12,342 bases of DNA from Draconibacterium orientale (GTDB taxonomy: Bacteria > Bacteroidota > Bacteroidia > Bacteroidales > JAADGE01), in assembly GCA_020718265.1 (NCBI GenBank), contig DYSM01000062.1, forward strand, positions 1 to 12,342, given 5' to 3'. How positions within the stretch are numbered: position 1 is the first letter of the stretch; every line of letters starts with the position of its first letter. Shown in pieces: positions 6,668 through 12,342 of the stretch. Below the pieces are notes generated by a model. That model saw only the letters and a program-made list of their open reading frames with translations. It had not been told where the DNA came from and made no database searches. Both the position numbers and the translations under genes were made by a program.

Positions 6668-7591
6668 TCAACGAATCATGGTATCCAAAACCGACACAAT
6701 ATCTGTCATAACTTCATTTCTGTTGATTTCATTGAGCATCTCGTGCCGTCCGTTCTCATAAAGTTTCATTGTAACATTCTCGGAAACAGTTCGATACATT
6801 TCGTACACAATTTTTACTTGTTTTCCGCCTTTGCTCACAGGGTCGTTTTGTCCGGAAAGTAAATGAATTTTGAAATTTTTCGGAATTTTCGCAACATGTT
6901 CTTCTGTATTTACACATTCCAAACCGGCAAGCAAATCGCGGAAAAAGCCGATTGAAAACACAGTTCCGCAAAACGGGTCATCCACATATTTTTTGACCTC
7001 AGCCTCATCACGACTCAGCCAATCAAATTCAGTTTTATTTGGTTTGAAAGCTTTGTTGAAATCACCGAAAGACAAGCTGTTCATCAACTTTGACGCACTT
7101 CGCAGTGGCTTGTAGAGTGTGATAACTTTTGTGAGAAAAATGCCGATTTTTCCGAGCAAACCCGCACTGCCGGCGGTTCCGGACAGTATTGCGCCCGAAA
7201 CTTTTGACGGATATTCAGCCAAAAAATTACGCAAAATAAACGACCCCATGCTGTGCCCAAACACAACGACAGGTTTATTCGGAATTTCCGATTTTGCAAA
7301 ATCAACAACCGCCGCAACATCAGCCGTAACGTGCTGCCAGCCGTTTTTTTCGGAAAAAAATCCGAGATTTTCAACCGCTCCTGCCGTTTGCCCGTGTCCG
7401 CGCTGGTCGAACGCATAAACAGCGTAGCCGGCACGATTCAAGACATCGGCAAAGCGCGCGTATCGCTTGGCGTGTTCAGCCATGCCGTGCACTATGACAA
7501 CAACGGCTTTCGCTACCGATTCCGGTAAATATTTTTGTCCGACAAGTATGACATTGTCCGGTCGAGCAATCTGAAAATTGAATTCTGCCAT
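6668..7591 (-). CDS. Alpha/beta hydrolase, monoacylglycerol lipase / lysophospholipase-like
   Basis: The protein has 307 aa, normal for the Hydrolase_4 (serine aminopeptidase S33-like) family. It shows the oxyanion-side IVHGMAEHAKRY (33-44), FDQRGHGQT (61-69), the nucleophile elbow GHSMG (112-116, Ser114), the acid in SGQNDPVSKGG (Asp250) and the base in ENGRHEM (His283), so the triad is complete. The HGMxEH and DxRGHGxS-like motifs are those of monoacylglycerol lipases and lysophospholipases, which cut glycerol-fatty acid esters; the real substrate is not shown. There is no signal peptide, so it is cytoplasmic. It starts 13 bp after the SDR stop, forming a probable operon. Its last ~63 codons are duplicated at 5759-5952. 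Confidence 0.88.
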   Translation of the reverse strand: MAEFNFQIARPDNVILVGQKYLPESVAKAVVVIVHGMAEHAKRYARFADVLNRAGYAVYAFDQRGHGQTAGAVENLGFFSEKNGWQHVTADVAAVVDFAKSEIPNKPVVVFGHSMGSFILRNFLAEYPSKVSGAILSGTAGSAGLLGKIGIFLTKVITLYKPLRSASKLMNSLSFGDFNKAFKPNKTEFDWLSRDEAEVKKYVDDPFCGTVFSIGFFRDLLAGLECVNTEEHVAKIPKNFKIHLLSGQNDPVSKGGKQVKIVYEMYRTVSENVTMKLYENGRHEMLNEINRNEVMTDIVSVLDTMIR

Positions 7592-7604
7592 TTTAGTTTA
7601 AATT

Positions 7605-8330
7605 TTATAAATCTCTGACATCCAGAAGTGTTCCGGAAAAAGAATCGTGTTTTTCGACAACACTCAGCAAAAGTCGTGCAGCTTTTTCGGGACTGAAAAG
7701 TTCGTTATTTGTTTTCAAATCCAAAAAGCGTTGTAAGCCCGAAAATTCTTCGGGGTCGGCAAGGCGAATATTGTCCTGCATCCGTGTGTCAATCACGCCG
7801 GGCGCAACAGAAAAAGCTTTGATTCGGTTTTGTTCCGGATAAAAAAATTGTTCCAAATTTATGGTTTCATTCAGCATGTCCAAACCGGCTTTTGCCGCAC
7901 AATAGCCGCTCCACGCATCGACCGGACGGCGCGCCGCTCCGGAACTGACATTCAGAATGATACGCGGAACGGTGTAATTTTGATACGCTCGAATAAAATT
8001 ATTCGACAACACAGCCGGAGCCAAAATATTGACACTGAAATCGTTAATTGTCTTCAAATTATCCAATTTTCCGACTCTGAAAATCTCGGACATCGCACCT
8101 GCGTTATTAATCAACACAATGCGTTGGGCATCGGGCAATTCCGGAAAATCGTATTTCGCAAGTTCTTCCGGATAATGAAAATCGGCATGGACGTGCGCAT
8201 AATTCGGCGTATAATCCATGGTGTCCGTGCGCGCAAAGCCGGTGATTTCGTTTTCGGGGTTTTCCGCCAAAATTTCCGCAAGTGCTTTACCTATGCCGCT
8301 GCTCGTGCCTGTTATGAAATAATAATTCAT
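7605..8330 (-). CDS. Short-chain dehydrogenase/reductase (SDR)
   Basis: The protein has 241 aa, a classical SDR size. The Rossmann cofactor motif TGTSSGIG is at 7-14. NNAG at 75-78 stabilises the fold, and catalytic residues follow as Asn101 (SVNILAP), Ser129/Ser130 (NVSSGAA), Tyr143 and Lys147 (YCAAK). PGVIDT (177-182) is the usual loop after strand 6. GFART after strand 2 has an Arg that favours NADP(H). The overall shape recalls sepiapterin-reductase/benzil-reductase-like SDRs, but the substrate cannot be assigned. It is the first gene of the leftward cluster. The start at 8330 is the first ATG downstream of the candidate promoter at 8353-8360. Confidence 0.88.
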   Translation of the reverse strand: MNYYFITGTSSGIGKALAEILAENPENEITGFARTDTMDYTPNYAHVHADFHYPEELAKYDFPELPDAQRIVLINNAGAMSEIFRVGKLDNLKTINDFSVNILAPAVLSNNFIRAYQNYTVPRIILNVSSGAARRPVDAWSGYCAAKAGLDMLNETINLEQFFYPEQNRIKAFSVAPGVIDTRMQDNIRLADPEEFSGLQRFLDLKTNNELFSPEKAARLLLSVVEKHDSFSGTLLDVRDL

Positions 8331-8352
8331 TTGCTTAGATTCAATTTCGCAT

Positions 8353-8360
8353 CAAATTTA
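8353..8360 (-). promoter_or_regulatory. Candidate -7 box of the SDR-led leftward cluster
   Basis: The minus strand reads TAAATTTG (TAnnTTTG), 22 bp before the SDR ATG. No TTG lies 19-21 bp further upstream, so the match is partial. It is the only such box between the divergent genes that faces left. Confidence 0.4.
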
Positions 8361-8405
8361 TGCAAAGAAAACAATTTTCACGCTAAAAAACGGAGCATTT
8401 TCTAA

Positions 8406-8450
8406 TATTCCACAAAAAGAAGGAATAAATACCTTTTTTCTGAAAGAAAA
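8406..8450. repeat. Two small inverted repeats in the divergent intergenic region
   Basis: TATTCC (8406-8411) and GGAATA (8422-8427) form a 6-bp inverted repeat around 10 bases. TTTTCT-gaa-AGAAAA (8436-8450) is a second. They lie between the leftward and rightward promoters. They could be operator half-sites or chance in AT-rich DNA. Confidence 0.25.
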
Positions 8451-8461
8451 CACATAAAGTC

Positions 8462-8491
8462 TTGAAATCGGTTGCAATCTTTGTATATTTG
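8462..8491 (+). promoter_or_regulatory. Bacteroidota-type promoter of the chemoreceptor-phosphatase pair
   Basis: TATATTTG at 8484-8491 with TTG at 8462-8464, a 19-bp spacer, is the best promoter match in the window. It gives a leader of about 25-30 nt before the ATG at 8524. There is no separate box before the phosphatase gene at 10427, so this promoter probably serves both. Confidence 0.65.
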
Positions 8492-8523
8492 TCGGAAATA
8501 ATCTCATATCTGTAAGCAACAAA

Positions 8524-10419
8524 ATGAAGAAATATCATAAAATTAGTTTCAAAATTGCGTTTTTTGTAGGTTTTGCAGTTTTTGTAACTGTAATGACGTT
8601 AGTGTTGTTTTCAAGTATCCAACACAAAAACGAACTTGTAAACCTGACACAAAACGAAATATATACGGCATTGGACAACTCTGCTATGAATATTAGTTTT
8701 GTCATAAACACCGCTATTCTGTCTATGGAATCACATGAATTGGATATCGAAACGTTAAAAAGTTCAAAAGAGTTCGACAGATTGAATTTGCGAAAAATAT
8801 ACCAAGCAAAATTAGAGCAAGACTCCAACATTATCGGATACAGTGTTTGTTATGAACTGAATAAGTTCGACGGAAAAGATGCAAACTATCGCGGAGCAGA
8901 AGGTTACTACGCTGACGGACGCTTTTGCGAATATTTTTTTAGAGAAGAAGCCGAGATTTTAAGAGATACGATTACGACAGATTTTGACCAATCGCTCATT
9001 GAAAGTGGTTCAGAATGGTGGGTTTTACCAAAAACGCGTAAGGAAAACATCATTTTTATGGATTTGTATAAAGTCGATAATAAAGATGTTCTGATGTTGA
9101 GCATAACGCATCCGATTCTGAAAAATAACGAATTTCAGGGCGTTATTTGTTTGGATTTAATCAGTAATTTTGTTGATATTCAGGCACAAAACGCAAAACA
9201 ATCCATTTTTGACGGCAAGGCAAATATTTTAATTTTCGACCAATCGGGAAAAATTGCGGCAGACACGCGGAATCCGCAAAATATCGGCAAAACTTCCGGA
9301 CAGGCGTATGCGCAAGATTCCGTAAAAATTTTGGAATATTTGAAACAACAGAATCCCGTTTCGGAAAAAATTAACGCAGTGTATTACAGATATTTGCCCA
9401 TAAAATTTCGGGGCAGTTCGGATATCTGGTTGCTTCGTGCCGAAGTCCCGGAAGAAGTCGTAACACGTTCGGCGCGCAACTATTTCTTCTCGCAATTATT
9501 GGTCGGACTACTCGGAATTTCAATCGTAATTGTCATTATCGTATTTTTAATCCGAAAGATGTTGAAACCACTCCGAAAGCTGACAGAAGTGTCTCTTCAG
9601 ATGACAGAAGGACATTTGAATATCGACCTAAATATTAACTCTTCGGACGAAATTGGGCAACTTGCGAGAGCTAACAGCATGATGTTTGATAAGCTAAAAT
9701 ACATTGTCAAAGGAATTTCCGGCGTTGCTCATCAAATATCGGAACAAAGTGCATTGATGAGTCAATCGGCTCGCTTGCTCACGGAAAGTGCAGACAAACA
9801 AGCAGAATACTCAGAAATAATTCAAAGTACAACCGAACAAATTGCGCATACCATACGCATGAATAACACAAATGCACGTAATACAGAGCAAGTTACAGTT
9901 GCTACCATGAAACACATTGAAGATATCAGCCAAAAATCCGAAACCGCAAAAAATGCAAACCGAGTTATTTTTTCCAAAACTGAAGAAATCAACGAAATAG
10001 CCTATCAAACAGGTTTACTTGCTTTGAATGCGGCAATTGAGGCGGCGCATGTCGGCGATTTGGGTAAAGGCTTTGCAATTGTTGCGGAAGAGGTCGGTTC
10101 GCTTGCCGATAAAAGCCGAATTGCTGCCGATGAAATCATAAAATTATCGGAAAATAGCTTAAAATCAACCATTTTGGCAAGCGAAAAACTTTTACAAATG
10201 TTGCCCGAAATTCAAAAATCTGTTGGTATGATTTCACAAATTTCCGAAGCCGGCACAGAACAATCCAAAGCGGCGGAAGAAATCAATAACGCCATGAAAG
10301 AACTGAGCACTATGGCGCAGGAAAATGCAAATGTCAGTCGCAGAATCTTAAAAACGTCCAACGAATTTGCATCACAAGCCGAACATTTGAACTTTTTAAT
10401 ACGTTTTTTCAAACTATAA
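8524..10419 (+). CDS. Methyl-accepting chemotaxis-type receptor (dCache sensor, HAMP, MCP signalling domain)
   Basis: The protein has 631 aa. TM1 is ~11-31. A large extracytoplasmic region (~32-319) resembles a double-Cache sensor (SEWW 163-166, VICLDLISNFV, a second half ending WLLRAEVPEEVV). TM2 is ~322-343. HAMP spans ~344-396 (P349, DEIGQLARANSMM). The cytoplasmic coiled-coil runs from 397 to 625. The hairpin tip EINEIAYQTGLLALNAAIEA (488-507) continues GKGFAIVAEEV, the CheA/CheW-contact region. Against the usual consensus three positions differ: Gly497 for Asn, His509 for Arg, Gly525 for Arg. There is no C-terminal CheR/CheB-binding pentapeptide (ends FFKL). The ligand is unknown; the Arg expected near the aromatic pair in canonical amino-acid-sensing Cache domains is not seen. 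No che genes are nearby. The phosphatase gene follows after 7 bp. Confidence 0.88.
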   Translation: MKKYHKISFKIAFFVGFAVFVTVMTLVLFSSIQHKNELVNLTQNEIYTALDNSAMNISFVINTAILSMESHELDIETLKSSKEFDRLNLRKIYQAKLEQDSNIIGYSVCYELNKFDGKDANYRGAEGYYADGRFCEYFFREEAEILRDTITTDFDQSLIESGSEWWVLPKTRKENIIFMDLYKVDNKDVLMLSITHPILKNNEFQGVICLDLISNFVDIQAQNAKQSIFDGKANILIFDQSGKIAADTRNPQNIGKTSGQAYAQDSVKILEYLKQQNPVSEKINAVYYRYLPIKFRGSSDIWLLRAEVPEEVVTRSARNYFFSQLLVGLLGISIVIVIIVFLIRKMLKPLRKLTEVSLQMTEGHLNIDLNINSSDEIGQLARANSMMFDKLKYIVKGISGVAHQISEQSALMSQSARLLTESADKQAEYSEIIQSTTEQIAHTIRMNNTNARNTEQVTVATMKHIEDISQKSETAKNANRVIFSKTEEINEIAYQTGLLALNAAIEAAHVGDLGKGFAIVAEEVGSLADKSRIAADEIIKLSENSLKSTILASEKLLQMLPEIQKSVGMISQISEAGTEQSKAAEEINNAMKELSTMAQENANVSRRILKTSNEFASQAEHLNFLIRFFKL

Positions 10420-10426
10420 ATTCATT

Positions 10427-11767
10427 ATGTCGATAAAAAAATCAATTTTAACATCACTGTTTTTTTTAATAATTTTACAGCTAAATGCTCAAAATGAGCT
10501 GCTTCAATCCGGTCCGATGGTAGGATATTCCGAAATGCGCGAAGTCATGCTTTGGGTTCAAACCAAAAAAGCAGCCGAAGTAAAAATAAATTACACAAAC
10601 AAAGCCGACAAAAAAGACACGCATTGGACGCAAACTGTTTCCACAGAAAAAAACTCTGCTTTTACAGCACATCTCATTGCAGATGAGCTGCTTCCGGGAC
10701 AATCATATACTTACGATGTTTTTATCAATTCAAAAAAATTGATACTTCCATACAAAACTGAATTTCAAACACTTCCGCTCTGGAAATGGCGCACCGACCC
10801 GCCCGCATTCAGCTTCCTCACGGGCAGTGGCGCATACATCAACGAACCCGAATACGACCGCCCCGGTGCCGGATACGGCGGTGATTATCAGATATTTGAA
10901 CACATGGCAAAAATCCCTTCGGCATTTATGCTTTGGCTCGGCGACAACGTCTATTACCGCGAACCCGATTGGCACACCAAAACCGGCATGCTTTATCGCT
11001 ACACCCACACGCGCTCAACGCCCGAAATGCAGGCACTTTTGGCTTCAAAACACAATTACGCCATTTGGGACGACCACGATTACGGACCAAACGATTCGGA
11101 TGCCGGATATCCGTTTAAAAATCAATCCTTAGACGTTTTTCAAAATTTTTGGGCAAATCCGACTTACGGAATCGGCGATATGAAAGGCGCAATTTCATTC
11201 TTCAATTGGAACGACTGCGACTTCTTTCTGCTTGATAACCGCTGGTACAGAACCAACAACGACCGCACCGATTGCGAAAAAACGATTCTCGGCAAAGAAC
11301 AACTCGAATGGTTGAAAAACGCACTTGCATACAGCCAAGCAAATTTCAAATTCATTGTAATCGGAAATCAATTTTTAAATACTTCCGGACTTTTTGAAAT
11401 GCACTCAAATTACGGCTATAACGCAGAACGTCAAGAACTTATAGAGTTTATTCAATCCCAAAATATTTACAACGTCATTTTTCTGACCGGTGACCGCCAT
11501 CACTCCGAAGTCAGCAAGCTGGAACGTGTCGGAAAACCAACCATTTACGACATCACCACGTCCCCGCTTACCTCCGGACCTGCCGGAATTTGGAAAGAAG
11601 AAGTAAATGCTTTGCGCATTGACGGTTCTTTTTTCAATCAACGAAATTTTGCAAAATTGGACGTTTCGGGCACAAACGCCGAACGCAAAATTGACATGCG
11701 TTTTTTTGATTCAAACGGAAAAGAGCTCTATCATTATGAAATTTTTAAACAAAAACCAACAAAATAA
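10427..11767 (+). CDS. phoD: Secreted PhoD-like metallophosphatase (alkaline phosphatase D family)
   Basis: The protein has 446 aa. Residues 1-21 are a Sec signal peptide ending LNA-Q, so it acts outside the cytoplasm. An N-terminal fibronectin-like PhoD_N domain (~24-116) precedes the metallophosphatase domain (~125-440). Family motifs are LWLGDNVYYREPDW (169-182), AIWDDHDYGPND (212-223), LLDNRWYR (268-275), GNQF (313-316) and LTGDRHHSE (353-361), which supply the Asp/His/Asn/Tyr metal ligands. PhoD enzymes hydrolyse phosphomono- and diesters. The family's GSC motif reads GSG here (Gly135), losing a conserved cysteine. Many distant relatives are annotated only by fold, so the substrate is open. 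It lies 7 bp after the receptor gene and has no promoter box of its own. Confidence 0.85.
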   Translation: MSIKKSILTSLFFLIILQLNAQNELLQSGPMVGYSEMREVMLWVQTKKAAEVKINYTNKADKKDTHWTQTVSTEKNSAFTAHLIADELLPGQSYTYDVFINSKKLILPYKTEFQTLPLWKWRTDPPAFSFLTGSGAYINEPEYDRPGAGYGGDYQIFEHMAKIPSAFMLWLGDNVYYREPDWHTKTGMLYRYTHTRSTPEMQALLASKHNYAIWDDHDYGPNDSDAGYPFKNQSLDVFQNFWANPTYGIGDMKGAISFFNWNDCDFFLLDNRWYRTNNDRTDCEKTILGKEQLEWLKNALAYSQANFKFIVIGNQFLNTSGLFEMHSNYGYNAERQELIEFIQSQNIYNVIFLTGDRHHSEVSKLERVGKPTIYDITTSPLTSGPAGIWKEEVNALRIDGSFFNQRNFAKLDVSGTNAERKIDMRFFDSNGKELYHYEIFKQKPTK

Positions 11768-11820
11768 GGTTCGAGAAATCAATCTTGTGTAAAGTTTTTT
11801 TTAAATCACAAAACGATTCA

Positions 11821-11828
11821 TATATTTC
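11821..11828 (+). promoter_or_regulatory. Weak -7-like box before the split membrane-protein gene
   Basis: TATATTTC is one base off TAnnTTTG and lies 26 bp before the ATG at 11855. No -33 TTG is seen at the right distance. It is the only candidate in the 87-bp gap after the phosphatase gene, which otherwise holds no clear terminator. Confidence 0.3.
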
Positions 11829-11854
11829 GAGCTTAAAATCAGAAATACATTTCA

Positions 11855-12307
11855 ATGGTAACCCATAAATTTTCAATAAAACAAATTGTTTTGTTTTTCA
11901 TCGTGCCGATGTTAATCGCAATTTTCGGGTTTGAAATACAACCTGCTGAAAAAGAATCGAGTAGGGCAGAGCAAACCGTATTTGCGGGACAACCGCACTA
12001 GTGTCATGTCAAGCTTCTACTGACGCTACATTGTCCTACGGACGAATGCAGGTCAGTAGAGACTTTCCATCGTCCGCTAGGACATGGAAACGTCAGAAGA
12101 GGCTTGACATGACACTAGTCTGTTGCCGATTTCGATTCCCGAAATCCGAAATCCGATAACGCTCAAATTTGGTTGTATCTCGGACTTGCATTGGCAGGCA
12201 TCGTTACGGCACTCATTCTAATCGGCACATCGCCGCTGCTCATTACGGCAGTTGTGCTCGGATTGTTAGGTTACATCGGTTTTGCAGTGCTGAATTCAAG
12301 TCGCTAA
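11855..12307 (+). pseudogene. Small membrane-protein gene split by the palindromic element
   Basis: The 5' part (ATG 11855 to TAG 11999-12001) gives 48 aa: a signal-peptide or membrane segment (IVLFFIVPMLIAIFGF) then a polar stretch ending FAGQPH. The 3' part (about 12119 to TAA 12305-12307) is open in the same frame for ~62 codons. It starts SVADFDSRNPKSDN and carries two hydrophobic helices (IWLYLGLALAGIVTALILIG, then LLITAVVLGLLGYIGFAVL). It contains no ATG in frame, so it cannot be an independent ATG-started gene. Taking out 11997-12119 (123 bp, divisible by three) joins the halves as QPPVADFD and gives a 109-aa protein with three hydrophobic segments. I do not recognise the family. Seen: frame agreement and lack of ATG. 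Inferred: the two parts were one gene. Confidence 0.7.
11997..12119. mobile_element. 123-bp palindromic MITE-like element with nested hairpins
   Basis: Perfect 18-bp terminal inverted repeats, ACTAGTGTCATGTCAAGC at 11997-12014 and its reverse complement at 12102-12119, enclose two further hairpins. Arm 1 (12016-12060) has a perfect 9-bp stem TCTACTGAC/GTCAGTAGA, then an imperfect inner stem closing on GTCC-tac-GGAC. Arm 2 (12061-12094) pairs GACTTTCCATCGTCC with GGACATGGAAACGTC across two bulges and a GCTA loop. The left and right halves of the whole element are also imperfect mirror images. Ends are CTAG on both sides; whether CTAG (or TA) is a target duplication or part of the ends cannot be decided from one copy. 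It has no coding capacity for a transposase, so it would move with an enzyme encoded elsewhere. Composition is less AT-rich than its surroundings. Confidence 0.75.
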
Positions 12308-12342
12308 TGCAACTTTTTTACCGGCTGAATTACAAATATTTA

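Larger units (their letters stand above)
6045..6861. repeat. Long direct repeat, copy 2 (Uma2 gene plus 3' end of hydrolase gene)
   Basis: This is the partner of 5136-5952. Here the hydrolase gene is intact and continues beyond the repeat border at 6861/6862, so for the hydrolase part this is the parental arrangement. Confidence 0.95.

Noticed and set aside
5136..6861. Composite transposon or insertion sequence flanked by direct repeats
   Set aside because: The repeats carry no transposase and no terminal inverted repeats. Uma2 is nuclease-fold but not a known transposase.
5143..7591. A defence island built around the Uma2 nucleases
   Set aside because: The neighbours are an SDR, a lipase-like hydrolase and a lipoprotein-release permease. 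There is no methylase, helicase, toxin/antitoxin or other defence partner.
7830..8405. Plus-strand open frame of 191 codons opposite the SDR gene
   Set aside because: It is antisense to a gene with all SDR motifs. Its translation is Arg/Ile-rich shadow sequence without domain features.
11997..12119. Integron attC site
   Set aside because: The nested palindrome resembles an attC in size, but the ends lack the GTTRRRY/RYYYAAC core sites. There is no integrase or cassette array in view.
11997..12119. Intrinsic terminator
   Set aside because: No U-run follows the stem, the structure is far too elaborate, and it lies inside a gene.

Overview
The window looks like a chromosomal segment from a member of the Bacteroidota. 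The base composition is AT-rich (by eye about 40% GC). Start sites lack Shine-Dalgarno sequences. Several leaders carry the Bacteroidota-type -7 promoter box TAnnTTTG (TATATTTG three times). The gene content is typical of the phylum: an SPII lipoprotein with a beta-helix, a barrel-less TonB-plug protein with an N-terminal macroglobulin-like domain, and a PhoD phosphatase of the Bacteroidota type. The genus cannot be told from the sequence.

Layout, left to right. (1) 80-2152 (+) is a large surface lipoprotein with three beta-helix repeats; its C-terminus seems cut short by a one-base frameshift, with the missing tail readable to 2241. (2) 2304-3923 (+) is a secreted MG2 / carboxypeptidase-regulatory-like / TonB-plug protein without a barrel; it overlaps convergently with (3). 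(3) 3913-8330 (-) is a compact run of genes read right to left: an SDR oxidoreductase, a monoacylglycerol-lipase-like alpha/beta hydrolase, a Uma2-family nuclease, a duplicated block carrying a second Uma2 gene and a 3' hydrolase remnant, then a LolC/E-type permease. Gaps of 13-28 bp between intact neighbours suggest one transcript, possibly from a promoter near 8353. (4) 8524-10419 (+) is a dCache/HAMP methyl-accepting chemotaxis-type receptor. It is followed after 7 bp by (5) 10427-11767 (+), a secreted PhoD-like phosphatase, probably co-transcribed. (6) 11855-12307 (+) is a small membrane-protein gene split by a 123-bp palindromic element at 11997-12119. No gap between genes exceeds about 195 bp.

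Two structures stand out. First, an 817-bp block (5136-5952 and 6045-6861) is present twice, separated by 92 unique bases; about 617 bp are identical, while all of roughly 13 differences lie in the last ~190 bp of the Uma2 gene. Second, the 123-bp element has perfect 18-bp terminal inverted repeats with CTAG ends, enclosing two further hairpins, so a single strand can fold as a three-way junction. It sits inside a gene whose two halves are in the same frame, and the 3' half has no ATG of its own. It is best read as a MITE-like or otherwise non-autonomous mobile element.

Functionally, the left part is envelope biology (lipoprotein, plug protein, lipoprotein-export permease), the middle is lipid/oxidoreductase metabolism plus Uma2 genes, and the right part pairs a sensor receptor with an extracytoplasmic phosphatase. 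No known defence system, CRISPR array, tRNA or rRNA gene was seen.
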